Source of the DNA: Gymnopus androsaceus JB14
Taxonomy: Eukaryota; Basidiomycota; Agaricomycetes; Agaricales; Omphalotaceae
Reading direction: 5' to 3'
NCBI GenBank assembly: GCA_009733575.1
Contig: ML769718.1
Location: forward strand, 1 to 64,000
DNA: 64,000 nucleotides
Of this stretch, positions 34,001 through 46,100 are shown in pieces. The first letter of the stretch is position 1, and the number at the start of each line of letters is the position of its first letter. The notes beneath the pieces were generated by a model. That model was given only the letters and a program-made list of their open reading frames with translations. It searched no databases and had not been told where the DNA came from. A program made the translations under genes and the position numbers.

Positions 34001-35849
34001 GAGTTCAACTGCCTGCTTCATGGCTGCAATGGCACTCTCTATGTCACTAAGCTCTCCTAGATGCCCAAATTGTGACTTATACTGATAAGCAATACCAAGG
34101 TTATTCAACCAGCCAGGTTTGTCAGTATGACCATCCGGTGTGAGTTCAACTGCCTGCTTCATTGCCACAATGGCACTCTCTATGTCACTAAGCTCTCCCA
34201 GATGGTCAAATCGTGACTCATATGCATTGCCAAGGTTATTCAATCTGAGAGGTTTGTCAGCATGACCATTGGGTGTGAGTTCAACTACCTGCTTCATGAC
34301 CACAATGGCACTCTCTATGTCACTAAGCTCTCCCAAATGGCCAAATCGTGACTGATAAGCAATGCCAAGGTTATTTAACCAGCCAGGTTTTCCAGCATGA
34401 CCATCAGGTGTGAGTTCAACTGCCTGCTTGTTGGCCACAATCGCACTCTCTATGTCACTAAGCTCTCCCAGACGGCTAAATCGTGACTGATAGGCATTGC
34501 CGAGGTTATTCAACCTGCCAGGTTTGTCAGCATGACCATCAGGTGTGAGTTCAACTGCCTGCTTCATGACCACAATGGCACTCTCTATGTCACTGATCTC
34601 CCACAGATGGCCAAATCGTGACTGATAAGCATTGCCAAGGTTATTCAAAATGCGTGGTTTGTTAGCATGACTATCAGGTATCAGTTGTACTGCCTGCTTT
34701 ATGGCCACAATGGCACTTTCTATGTCACTAAGCTCTCCCAAATGGCCAAATCGTGACTCATAAGCAGTGCCAAGGTTACTCAACCAGCCAGGTTTGTCTG
34801 CATGACCATCAGGTGTGAGTTCAACTGCCTGTTTTGTGACCACAATTGCACTCTCTATGTCACTAAGCTCCCCCAAAAGGTCAAATTGTGACTCATAAGC
34901 AATGCCAAGGTTATTCAACATGCGTGGTTTGTTAGCATGACCATCAGGTATGAGTTCTACTGCCTGCTTCATGGCCACAATGGCACTCTCTAAGTCACTA
35001 AGCTCTCCCAGATGGCTAAATTGTGACTCATAAGCATTGCCAAGGTTACTCAACCTGCCAGGTTTGTCAGGATGACCATCAGGTGTGAGTTCAAGTGCCT
35101 GCTTCATGACTACAATGGCACTCTCTATGTCACTAAGCTCCCCCAGATGGCCAAATCGTGACTCATAAGCATTGCCAAGGTTACTCAACCTGCCAGTTTT
35201 GTCTGCATGACCATCAGGTGTGAGTTCAACTGCCTGCTTCATGACCAAAATGGCACTCTCTATTTCACTGAGCTCTCCCAGATGGCCAAATTGTGAATCA
35301 TAAGCATTGCCAAGGTTATTCAATATAGCAGGTTTCTTGGCATGACCATCAGGTGTGAGTTCTACTGCTTGTTTGAAAAGTTGTATGGCATTTTCAATTT
35401 GGGATATGTCTCCTGATTGTTGAACAGACTCTGTGAACTGCAATGCTGCATTGTTTGACTCTTCTGCCTGCTCACATCCAATCAGTGATGTATACCAGGC
35501 CCTCCTATAAATTCAAATATACCTTCATTTCCTTTTTCATTTTCTCCATATTGGACATTTGTTCCCTAAAGAATTCACCAAGCTCACTGTAGTGCAGCTG
35601 AGGAACTGCCTCATCAAACTCCTCCGATGGAAAAGTGGACAAGATCAAAGCTTTCTCAAGGTCCTCTTGATCTCCTGCATTGGATGATGTATCACTCATT
35701 CTCTACAATGGTCCATGTCAGATTCGCTACATATTGCCTACCAAAGCACCTCCTACCTGTGCTTCAGGTTGTTCCAATGACTTGTTGGTGGCATTTTTAA
35801 GTTCACCAAATTCATCTTCATCCTGTGCAGAGCTAAATGCTCTCTCCAT
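31062..35849 (-). CDS. TPR-CHAT protein (caspase-like CHAT protease with long TPR array)
   Basis: Four exons on the minus strand (35849-35757, 35702-35523, 35467-31934, 31883-31062) give 1,542 residues without a stop; introns are 54, 55 and 50 bases with GT...AG ends. The N-terminal 90 residues are acidic. About 19 near-identical 42-residue tetratricopeptide units follow (consensus around LTPDGHADKPGRLNNLGNAY and GELSDIESAI), then a degenerate TPR/helical region. The C-terminal domain starts ITWCATGPLTLLPLHAAG and carries the CHAT catalytic pair: His in FIHFACHG and Cys in AVLSACQTA. CHAT domains are caspase-like proteases found with TPRs; in fungi I know them mainly as expanded, uncharacterised families, some with NLR-like roles. 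Substrate is unknown. Start ATG is the most upstream one in frame that I could join; another 5' exon is possible. Confidence 0.9.
32850..35440 (-). repeat. 126-bp coding minisatellite of the TPR array
   Basis: About 19-20 copies of a 126-bp unit encode the TPR units; the words CAATGGCACTCTCTATGTCACTAAGCTC and GACCATCAGGTGTGAGTTCAACTGCCTG recur on the plus strand with few changes, including at synonymous sites. One unit has a three-codon insertion (after AYQY) and one a one-codon insertion (RELTSDIES). Near-identity of units at the DNA level points to recent duplication or gene conversion. Confidence 0.9.
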
Positions 35850-36812
35850 CTCCTATCCACTATCAGTACATTGCATGAGATACATTATTTGACTTACTGG
35901 CACTGCTATATTTAATCAGTAACTATTCATGTATACAATGGAGAGGAGCATACCGTGTTGTGGACTGTGGTTCAACAGGAACTAGAACACAATGGGGTAA
36001 TAAAGCAAAGAAGTACACCTCCAATATGGGCAGAAAGGATGTTAGCTTTTGGCATTGGGCCTTTATAAAGTGACCGGTATCCAAGATCTGATATGACAGC
36101 ATGTAAAATCTGCCAGCAGTAACACATAATGAACAGCTTCACCCCGCGCTTCTCGGTTGCCTCTTATGTGACACATACTCCCATAAGGCCATCCTTTGAT
36201 TCATCAAACACCTTTCATTTCACCATGACTCATTGATAGGTCGATGCCTGGCAACCACTTGCATTTATATCACATAGCCTAACCCAATTGACTCCATGGT
36301 CATGCTATAGCCTGAGACCTGACTTTTCCATGACTGCCTGGATGCCCATCACTTGCGGATGAATAGGCATTGACCAAAGGCCAAGGTAATCTTGTCTCGC
36401 TCCCCCAAATAATTTACCCAAGATCCTATTTTATTGATAGTTGATCATCTGATCTCCTATCTGGCACATGCTGTCCATGAGACACTGAGGCATTTTTCTG
36501 ATACTAACCCTGTTCGAAACTGTTCTTGTTTGAATCTAAACTTGTCTCGCAACTCATGACCTCCACAGTACCCGCTATTTTACTGCCATTGTCTGATACT
36601 GTGATACATGTGATTAATGCATCTCTCAATCCAACTGTCACCAACCCTTCCAATATTAAGTTCTAAATTGCAGCCGAAGACTATGTATTTTAATCAAATT
36701 CTAATGTCCATCCAAATTTATCTAAGATGGATAAGTACAGATACCGCTAGATACCACCGATAGAGATAAGGGCATACTATATGAGTCATTATTTTAAACC
36801 ATATATGGATGA
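35850..36812. other. 5' region of the TPR-CHAT gene; no other gene seen
   Basis: No coding frame with family features. No clear promoter elements could be assigned. Confidence 0.4.
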
Positions 36813-36815
36813 TTA

Positions 36816-37180
36816 CACTGCGGCAAAAAGTTAGGATAAACAGAATGATAAATGGAAAGATATCTATTAGGGCTAGATCATGAAATAAAGTTCATTTGCC
36901 ATGCGACAATCATGATGCCGTTTGTGATCTTTGTCCTGCGAAATTTTTGAACTTTCGCGCATGCAAAAAAGAATCGAAACAAAGGGGAATCAAATTTTTC
37001 GCGGGATAAAGAAGGAAAATCTCGCAACTTTATTGTGCGCAAAAGTTTCCTAATGGCTGTATGATTATCGCGTGGCAAATCAGTTTTATCTTGTGATCAA
37101 ACCCTAATAAATATATATTCATTTATCATTGCGTTTATCCCAACCTTTATCGCATGACATTTTTTGGGCCAGCTGCAGTG
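36816..37180. mobile_element. CACTGC-ended element with a nested MITE
   Basis: The ends CACTGCGGC and GCTGCAGTG are inverted, flanked by TTA (36813-36815 and 37181-37183). The inner flanks AGGATAAACAGAATGATAAATG and its reverse counterpart are also inverted. CACTG ends with a 3-bp duplication fit CACTA/EnSpm elements. A second element occupies the loop (36867-37107). Confidence 0.7.
36867..37107. mobile_element. TTAGGG-ended MITE with TA duplication
   Basis: A 241-bp element with inverted ends TTAGGGCTAGATCA and TTAGGGTTTGATCA (reversed), about 60 bp in all, flanked by TA (36865-36866 and 37108-37109). It lies within the loop of the CACTGC element. TA duplication suggests Tc1/mariner mobilisation. 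Confidence 0.75.
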
Positions 37181-37453
37181 TTACGAATGCATTGACACAT
37201 ACTCCCGAAACTGCGAATAAGCGCCATCGCTCTAATGACACAGCCGCCCAAAATAAACTGAATCAGGCAAGCCGACGGCTTCGTAACTAACACGCTATCA
37301 CAGCACTGCTGGAGAAACAGGTTTGTGGAAAATGCAATTATTGTCCATTCCTCTCTAAAGTTTTATTGTACACTCCTATACATGATTTCTAGCAATCTGT
37401 CTATTTACCTTTACAATGTGTAAAATGAAAAATATTCAGGATTTTCATGAAGC

Positions 37454-39010
37454 ATGTTTTCCAGTGCATTTGCATTCTTCAGTCAAGACAATAATTTTTT
37501 ATGCTCTGCAACTCAGGATATAGCATGTCTAGGACTATTCAAGAAGGGTGAATACATCCCAGATGTTCCAAACAAATTTGAGCATTCTAGAGCCAGCAAA
37601 GAGTGTCAAGAATGCACCTACAGGAATTCCCAGAGCCTGCCAATTTTTGATGCATTTTCAGGTGTATTCTGGCAATACCAAATTTCACAATTGTAAACAT
37701 TAAGGTTGCATTAAGATACATGGTCACTAGTATTATAAAGCTTGAGGCCAACCCATTATGTTTTACAAATGTTTTTTCAGATCATACTCCAGAAGAAGAG
37801 TAGTTGTATTATTCTGCAGTAGTGCTCCAAAGGCTTGGCTTTGTTTGCAGTATCTACAGAGTCCCCATCAGTATCATTTTCATCCACTCCTTGGAACACC
37901 ACAAGAGCACCCAGAAAATGCAAAACATGTGGAGAGGTAAAATGCCCAAGGAATCTCAATAATTAAATGAAAGGTATGTAAATAATCAAATCATTCTTGC
38001 ATGCACCAGACTAATGATTTGTTTCCATAACTAGTGTACCTATATTGGTTGCGAGGTTGATTTCAGGTAGGTGTTTCACTAGTGTACTAAACGATGGTTA
38101 TATAGTTCATTGAAAAACAGTCCTATTTTTGGAAGGATGAATACTTCTTCGTTTTGGAATGCCTCACCTTTCGAGTCTTTGGAGCGGATACATGGCAGGC
38201 TAGTGAATCCGCTTATTTGCTTGTGGCAAGAGCCTCATAGTACGGAAACGGGGGACTCCCTGAGAGCTACTACTATAGCGAGGCGGGAGTAAGTATTGAG
38301 ACCATTAACAGCAGATTCTCCACCCCGCCTACTGCCCAGCTGAGTAAGCGCGCTGGCAGTACAATACCAGAAGAAGAGCTGTTAAAAATCGAAGGTTTTG
38401 TTGCTGAGATGGCGTGAAAGCGTTCTAATCAAGTTCAGAGGCGACATTCCTACTTGCATAATAATTTGGTGTGGTTGGAAGAAGGTGTTAAGTCCCGTCT
38501 TGCCAAAGTTCTCTATCTCATTGCTACAGTACGCAACACATTCCTTGATCAGTCGAATGGGTTGAGTTTTGACGCATGGGCATTATCTTCTTAATAGATG
38601 ATCTTTACAAGGACGAGAGGGAAAGACATCGTCGTGGCTGCAAGTCAACGTTCAGCGCTCGCGTTTAGCGTCCCCGACCTGCCGTAATTGATGTTCATTA
38701 TTTCTCTGACCGTGACTCGAAGCCCAGAGTAAGCCCGACATATTCCCTTCCAAGGTCACTCTCATTTCATCTCAATGTCAAGAGATTACCAGAAAATTAT
38801 CACAAAGATACTGACTACTCTTCAATTGTTGTCAATTGTCGTTTACTCTCGACGCTTACGCTGTCCTCATTATGAATAGGCTGAGGAACTTGTTCTCGGT
38901 GACTGTTTGATGCTTGTCTGGCACGATGAACGTAATGGAGGTAAACTCGAGAAAGCTGTGAATCTCAAAATCAAGCGAGGCAACAAATCGTGTTTCGATT
39001 AAAATTTAAA
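37454..39010 (+). pseudogene. Scattered remnants of an unrecognised gene
   Basis: Protein-like pieces occur on the plus strand without a continuous frame: RMNTSSFWNASPFESLERIH near 38130, AQLSKRAGSTIPEEELLKIE near 38340 and LGDCLMLVWHDERNGGKLEK near 38900. Acidic and helical character suggests real exons, but splice sites do not join them and stops intervene. I do not recognise the family. Most likely a decayed gene. Confidence 0.3.
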
Positions 39011-39579
39011 GAGCTCACTCATATTTTATGTCGTAACACTCAAGAAACAATGCAAGTAGTATCTTCCTCGCTCATCCGACATCGATCAATGCTTCTGCCT
39101 GCCATACTAGCACCCTTTTTCCCCAAGTGCTACTATCCCTTGAAGAGCTCCAAAAGGTAAAGGAATAGCCAGCGCAAAACCACTGAGGTTGTCAGACTGA
39201 GGTACTAGAAATTAGCCATGAAAGGATCGCGGTAAATAGCATACCACATAATTCACAACTCTTCAACATCATAAGCCATGATACAGAGGGAGAAAACGTT
39301 GTTATGAGGTTTTACAAAAAAGACAGATAGAAGATATATCGTCGGCGTACAGCACAAGAGGCTAATATTCCGACTTGAATGGCAACACTTCCGACTTGGG
39401 TGGCAGCACTACCCCTAGAACTTCGCCAGGCATCGGGACGAGCACCCTCCACACATCATCATTGGTGTAAGCTATCGGTGGCAGCTCCTGGTATACCGCA
39501 GTCGAAAGGTTGGGATTTACAAACTTGTAAAACTTGATCTTCGAGGTAGCTTCAGCCCAGTCTTCTTCAGTCCAGTCTG

Positions 39580-40391
39580 TTACCGGTAAGAGGTGAATAT
39601 GGATCTCATGCAAAGGATGGGCATTAAAAGCTTGCCTTTGACTTGCTTCCGAGCTTCTGTCCATTCATATGGTACATTCGAGGTCATCGGCAGCGCTCGA
39701 ATAATTTGAATCGCATCCTTTGTGTATCAATTAGTCCCAAGCATGCCACCATCCTGTAAATGTTACTCACGATCAGTTTACTAGGCCTACCAACAAGTGT
39801 ATAGGTAAGCCCACGACCAGGGGGATTCGCAGGCTGAGTTACATTAGACCAGACCAAGCGATTCTGTGTTTCCTTCTTTCCAAACGACAAAAACACCTCT
39901 CCATGCATGAAGTGATGAATCCCTCTGGGTACCCTGATCTTCTCAAATACACCGACATTGTCCCCACTAGATACCAGTAGCTGCCAGTTCTCGGGATCAA
40001 TATCAGCCCAAATCCATTTTCGTTGGACGTCTTGGATGCGGCTGCGGAGGCGAATGTTGCTTGGAGTAGCATCACCCATGTATGTACCTAGAACGCGAAT
40101 GGCGCAAGCAACGGCCTCCTGCAATGAGTTCTCAGCGGAATTCTCAGCGAGAGAGTAGCACTGTTGACGTACGTCGTATGTTTTGGGTAGAGGAACCAAA
40201 GCATGCCTATCATCATCACCTTCTTCATCCGGCAGAACGAAAGTCAGAATTTCTTTTCTTGGTGCTGCTACAGAGCCTGTATACTGCGACTGAGAATCGA
40301 AAGGTGCGGTGCTTCCAGAGTTCGAATTTTGGGATGCAGAAGTGGTCGATGTAGTGGAATCGGTGTCAAGATTCGTAGCGGATCCAGTCAT
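39580..40391 (-). CDS. Conserved-looking hypothetical protein, possibly frameshifted
   Basis: Start ATG at 40391 gives MTGSATNLDTDSTTSTTSAS, a Ser/Thr-rich head, then an ordered domain (ILTFVLPDEEGDDDRHALVP; WIWADIDPENWQLLVS; VPRGIHHFMHGEVFLSFG). An intron (GTGAGT...ACAAAG, 39718-39770) joins to a second exon ending at 39580 by this reading. A better-looking tail (HEIHIHLLPVTDWTEEDWAEATSKIKF, to 39362) lies in the next frame, so either an intron is missed or a one-base shift has occurred. It is divergent from the NR2C2AP-like gene with a 236-bp shared promoter region. Function unknown. Confidence 0.6.
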
Positions 40392-40627
40392 AATGGAGAC
40401 TACAAACGTCACTGTGGAAGAAAGAGATGCTGTAAAGGCAGGAACTGCCACAGCCAATGACTCTGAGCGCTACGCGCTTGCACTAGCACTCTTGATAATA
40501 TTTCGGCACCGGTATGTTCAAAAGTCTCCGAAGTAATCAAAGTTAAAAGCATACTAGGTTTAGATCGTGGTGGTAAGAGCGATGAATTTCGAAGTTCACA
40601 CACTTTTCTACTTGCTTTCGTACCATC

Positions 40628-41311
40628 ATGACCTCTTTAGTCTCCCTCATAACGCCCGATACAACGATAAAGTATGTTTTCTTTCAAATTATTACTATGG
40701 AATTACATGCTAATAGACCAAGATGAACTTGACTCGATTTAACTCTATATTTTTGTGTAAATCGCAATAGAGTCAGCTCAACACTCGATAAATCTGTTGG
40801 AAAGAAGAACCTGGTAGATGGGAGTCCAGAGACATGTTGGACGAGCCAGCAGGTTTGTGATATTTTCTTTTTACTTGGTAGAAATCTAATTGCGATTCCA
40901 CAGGGTCTCCCTCAAACAATCACTCTCTCCTTCGGCTCCTCATCCGTGCCCAAATCTCTCTCACTGACATTCCAAGGTGGATTCGTTGGACAAACATGTG
41001 CGGTACATGTCCGGCTTGCAAATCCAGTGGAATCGGAATCATCGACAAATCAGTGGACGTTCCTGACGTATATCTATCCCGAGGACGTGAACCGAAAGCA
41101 GACGTTTACCTTGCCGAGGTTACCTTCCTCATCTGCGCTGCCTCTGTCGGACAAACCGACATCCGAGTTCATACCTTCAGTAGAAGCAGACTCAACAGGC
41201 TCAGGTCCGGACGTAGGCGTAACAGCCCTCAAACTCACGTTTGAATCCAGCTCGGACTTTTTCGGGCGGGTGACAGTGTATGATCTGAGGCTCGAGGGAT
41301 ACGTGCTGTAG
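40628..41311 (+). CDS. NR2C2AP-like protein
   Basis: Three exons (40628-40671, 40771-40852, 40904-41311) encode 177 residues: MTSLVSLITPDTTIK, VSSTLDKSVGKKNLVDG, SPETCWTSQQGLPQTITLSFG, LSLTFQGGFVGQTC, YPEDVNRKQTFTLP, and C-terminal LTFESSSDFFGRVTVYDLRL. Animal NR2C2AP (TRA16) has the same blocks in the same order: VSSVLN, GKKHLFD, EETCWNSDQG, FQGGF, FYPEDNN and the C-terminal TDFFGRVVIYHLRV, in a galactose-binding-like fold. In animals it binds the nuclear receptor TR4; fungi lack this receptor, so its fungal role is unknown. Length is slightly more than the animal protein (139 aa) because of an insert after the PEDVN block. Introns have normal GT...AG ends. Confidence 0.85.
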
Positions 41312-41425
41312 ATTGTGGATGAATAGCGTCTACCATGGCTTGGTCGAAAATGGTTCGATGGTTCACCGTAGGGCTACGTAGGTATGCTAGGCTTGTGCTG
41401 CTTCAATCTCAATTTTAGATTCCAT

Positions 41426-41685
41426 TCAGAGAACATCGTATAAGTGAGGATTCCTCGGTGCAGCGCTCCAGTGAAAGTAAGGTCTGCAGTCAATGACCGG
41501 CTCTTCAGCAGAACCATTCAAATCGATTCTCTGCGTTCGCGCTTGGCGAACTGCCACACCTATTGGTGAGCGCTCAAGGATCAAGCTATTGGCCGATGCT
41601 TGCGTGCGCCAAGGAGCCAATGAAAAGGCATAGAAATTACAACATCGGACCCACGACTCCATCAACATCCTGTTCATCCGTTCCT
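41426..41685 (-). CDS. Short uncharacterised frame
   Basis: A frame of about 83 residues on the minus strand (RMLMESWVRCCNFYAFSLAP ... CRPYFHWSAAPRNPHLYDVL) is convergent with the NR2C2AP-like gene. Composition is compatible with a small protein's last exon; no clear start or family. Could be chance. Confidence 0.25.
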
Positions 41686-42212
41686 CATGCCTTTTGTCTC
41701 CCTACTAGATCTTCCGAACGACATCAGTAAATCCCGGAAAGTGTGCTGAGCGATTATACAAATTTATATATTCAAAAATATATTCGCGGTATTGTATTCG
41801 ATTGAAGTGCGATGCAAATCATGAGACCAGATTATAAGCAATTGTGAGATGGGCGTCATAATTATACGACACTACGGCACTGTGTGATCATCTCAACTGA
41901 TGCTCACACGTTTTTAATCTTACCGTCGTCTTTCATGCTATTGCAGCTCAAGGATAATATTTTGACAGTACTCCACCAAACGGTCATTCTTCTACATCGT
42001 TATTATGAGTCTTTAAGGTGAAGAAAGCTTTTCTTATGTTTATAATGGTGTGTCGTTCTTCAACAATCTTAAAGTTGGTTTATGACATCCACTAACATTG
42101 GTTTCACAATTGTAGATGTATATATCATCCTTGCATCAAATATAGCCCATTGCTTTTCCTGTCGGTGTAGCGGACCCTCGAATCTGCCTGCCACTTCAAT
42201 TCTCTCTCTCCT

Positions 42213-43109
42213 ATGGCTAAGCGACCTAGTTCCAGCTACGGAATTCCTTCTTCCTCAATGAAACGCCAACGGTCTGCTTCTCAAGTCTCTTTGCAAGGCT
42301 TTGAAGCGGATCGGTCAAGTCCCATCCGTTCTTCTTCAGAACTCCAAACGCAAAGGTGAGGTTTTTACTATTAATTGTATTTCCTTGCTTGAACTCTGAT
42401 GGTACTTCCAATTTCAGTCAGTGGTCAAATCTACCACCGGCTGAGTTCACCGCCTCACAACAATCTTTATTGGACTGGGCTGATAACCTGTCTCAAGAAC
42501 ATGACAGCGGGCTAGAGCGTCGACGAGATGTTGGTGCAAGTAAACAGTCGGATAGCGAATCGGACGCAGGGGATCGGACGCTGGCTGTTGAAAATACAGT
42601 CACGGTCGAAAAAGGTGTGTCATTGAACCTTCGTTGGAACTCGAGTTAACTGACACTATTTAGCAACACCCATCGATGTGACTGCAAAGAAACTACTTAT
42701 CCAGCATTCAACACCTGCCGAACGGCTTCAACTCGCACTCGACGACACACAACAACAGCTCACTGTCACGCAAACAGAACTTCGGATTGCTTGCAAAAGC
42801 TCGGTGGATCTTCGAGAAGTTACGGAGGCTCTTTCGGTCAGGAATAGAGAGCTGTGGAGGATGGTTCAAAGTCTCACGGAAGAGAAGGATGGCCAGTGCG
42901 ATGAACTTGCGAAGGTCTCCGAACAGCTTGATGAAGAGCGTTGCAGTAGGAATCAGATTATCTGGAGCATGGCCGAGGACCTGCGTAGACAAAGGGATGC
43001 TCAAAGACAGGAGATACAATGTCTTAAACGCCAACTCGCTGGTTGGAAGAAGCTTGGCCAGGATATTGGTCAGCGAGTGCAGGAGGCAGATGCGAGTGGG
43101 TTTCAATAG
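42213..43109 (+). CDS. Coiled-coil protein convergent with the Plavaka transposase
   Basis: Three exons (42213-42355, 42418-42614, 42664-43109) with canonical GT...AG introns encode 261 residues in a single frame. The N-terminal half is Ser-rich and basic (MAKRPSSSYGIPSSSMKRQR); the C-terminal 150 residues are a long amphipathic helix (LQLALDDTQQQLTVTQTELR ... DQ(C)DELAKVSEQLDEE), a probable coiled coil. It ends 53 bases from the stop of the transposase gene on the other strand. CACTA-type elements often encode a second, DNA-binding protein beside the transposase, so this may be an element-borne accessory gene; alternatively it is an ordinary neighbour. No family recognised. Confidence 0.7.
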
Positions 43110-43162
43110 ATATTGTTGTTTTATGTAATAAAGTTTCTTAATATTTTACGCTCAACCAATGT

Positions 43163-46100
43163 CTACTCAACAGAGCCTACAGAGTCGAAGTCAGAATCTA
43201 CATCTTTATCACCATCGCTGTCATCTTCGTCACCATCTATATCTTCCTCATCACCTGCATCTGAGTCTGAGCCTTGAACGCCAGTGTCACCCGCAAGGAA
43301 CTGGTAAAGCCACTCTCTCTCACCCGCCTCAGAATCATTGTCATCGCTGTCCTCTTCGGACTCCGAATTATTGCCTTGGGAGTCGTCCGAGTTTGGAGTT
43401 TGCTGCGAATCCTTTGCATTATAAGCTGGGTTGATATCTTCGTCAGGTTCCTGTTCCAGCGCTGGAGGTTCGCAGTATTCTTCAGAAGGAATAAGGTGGC
43501 CAATGCCTCCGCCGCGATAGCGCATGAACATATCACGGTCAACAAAACTTTAAAAACAGTTCAGAACTTTATTGTTCAGAATATCGGAATAAGACTCACA
43601 TCATAACGTAGAAATTAACCCAATCATCCTCTTCTCCAGTCTTGCGAGCTGCAGTGAAAAGACATGTTTCAAGTAAAATATTGGTCTTTCCTGCACAAAA
43701 GTCAGGTATTATATGACAGCGTCGAATAACCTGGGAAGGATCCAGAAAACCGAATGCAAAATCATCGTCCTCTGGAACAAAGCCCACTTTCGGTAGCTTT
43801 GCAAACTTTGTCCCGGAACGGTAATCGACAACAGGCTCGACTCCCAACCAACGGACCCAGAGGAACTCCATCCGCTTTTTGGCTTTGACTGTCCCAAGTG
43901 CGGGGTCAAAGTGGATGACATCGGCATGGAAAAGTCCAAGGACTTGTGCGTACCAGTACGGATGAGTACCTGGTTTAGTTTCAGGAGAATGGACCATAAC
44001 TGCACAGTAGTCTGTGCGAGGATTGATGATGTCGTAGTCTCGACGAACATCGTAGGTCGTGTAATTGATTCGTAAAGTTTTCACTGCATGAATCCTTTCA
44101 TTGACGATGATAATTTCTCGACGCTCCTCATCCGAGAATTCAAAGTCACCATCATAAGGCATCTGTCGCAATTGGCCAAGTAGATGATCTTGAAGCTTGG
44201 GAAGGAAGTTCTGTTGTACAAGGTCTGATTAAGAATTGAGCTGCGATTGTGGAGTTACTCATACCTTCTTTGCAGGGTCGGAGGGTGATTGTTGAAGAAA
44301 TGGAGTGAGATGAATTGGATGGTCTCGGCGATCCGACATGAAATGCTGGGCCTCCCACGAAGCATTGAGATCCTGCGGCCTCTCTCTAGATCCAAAGCCA
44401 ACATGGTGGCTATGAGCTGTAGGATTGGACAATGGGTTCAAAGAAGAGACTGCCGGACTCTGACCTCTGCGTTTCCGACCTTTGAGCTTGGTGTTTCTTG
44501 CCTTGGCGCTCTTAGCACTGGCCAAGAGTCGGGAACGTTTATATCGCTTTGCAATTTGGCCTTCATGTTTTCTTTTATTTGTGAGACTATAAAACTGTTT
44601 GACAAGTCGGTGTGCAAGCTCTCCCTGGAAAAAGATATCAGTCCCGTGAATGAAAAAACTCAAAGAATAGTCACCAGTTGTGTAGAGTATGAGTCAATTG
44701 TTCCAACCCAGCGAATTGCGCTCACATAGTCACCCATTGCATGGAATTTGTAAGTGTGTAAATTATAGCTTTTGGCCTTGCGCTGGTTTGAGTGAGGAGG
44801 TCTAGGTGCAGTTGAACCTCGTGCCGCATCTGCCTGAGCCTGACGACGAGCACGAGCTTCCTGCTCACGAGGTAGCTCTGTAGTTGTGAAATTTTCGCAT
44901 GTTTTATCTCGGAACTCTCGCAAAAGTCGGCCAATCTCAGTCGTTGCAGAGCTGAGATCCGACAACGTTATATCTGTGTGCATGCGAAGCTTTGCGAGAG
45001 CATGCCATTCAGCAAGTCGGTAGAGTAGCTTCATGAGACGAGTGTTGTGTTCACCCTCCAGAAGGCGCTCAAATGCAGGAATTGCACACTGTAATTTAGC
45101 GGGTGAGCTAGAAATATTGATAGGCTTTTATACCGGTTGGACTTACCTGTAAAATATCCTCAAAGTCCCGCGCAGCCAGTTTTTTCATTTCCGATGCATT
45201 GTTTCCGAACGTCCGTATTGTTGAATTACCGAAAGCTGGAACCTGACGAAACCTGGAATTGAGGTCTTTTTGAGAAGGAGTCAAGGTAAGAACAAGGATA
45301 GCGTACCTAAAGTCCAATTCGGTAACTCGTTCAGCGCCACCCGGTGAAGCATACAGGAGACGTATCAGGTGAGTAAAAAGTGATTTCCAAACGCCAAGCT
45401 CAAACTCGTGAAGGAAGTCAACAACAAGGAGCTTTGAAATATCGAATTCAAGTCCGAGTCGGTCCACAAAAGCATTCTAGATTCGAAAGAAAGATCAGCA
45501 TTGCAGCTTGGAAATAACAGTGAACTTCCTCCCACCTCAGTAGGTACCGACGATGTAGGCTTGAGTAGATCATCGACAGCCCTGCTAGCTATGGGTAGTC
45601 CCAAACTGTATATGAACTGCCGTGCTTGGTTGACTTTGGATGCCATATAAATTCGAAGGTGGTTGGTGCGCGTTTCCATGTCTCGGAATTGACCCATTAG
45701 GTCTAGTTTTTCCTTCGAAACCTTACATCTTGGGCAGGGACAAAGACCTTTGTCACGAATCGTAGCAAGTAGCACTCTGCAGAAAATTTTAGATCTTGTT
45801 GTAATACAACTAACAGTTCGACTCACTTTTCAGGATAATCGGCAGAATAGGTGAAGAACCGAGGATATACCCTTCGCTCAATGCCGTCCGCGCACTTGAT
45901 GACCATTCCATGTTTGTATGCATGAATGAATTCATCGGTGAGGAGAAACTTCCAGACCGCATGCATGAGCTCCCGACGGCAGTGTGTCAAAATTGAACTC
46001 TTTTGGGTTTTCCATTTTGCATGAACTGTCTTAGCGAAGTCTTGAAAGGAATCAGGGAGCTAGATGTGAATCAATTAGTAGTTACTCAAAGTCGAAGGAT

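Noticed and set aside
31062..35849. TPR-CHAT gene as part of a CRISPR type III-E-like system
   Set aside because: No cas genes or arrays are nearby; the architecture is a eukaryotic spliced gene, and the shared domain alone does not support it.
43159..43606. Open frames opposite the transposase C-terminus
   Set aside because: They are shadows of the acidic, low-complexity last exon of the Plavaka gene.
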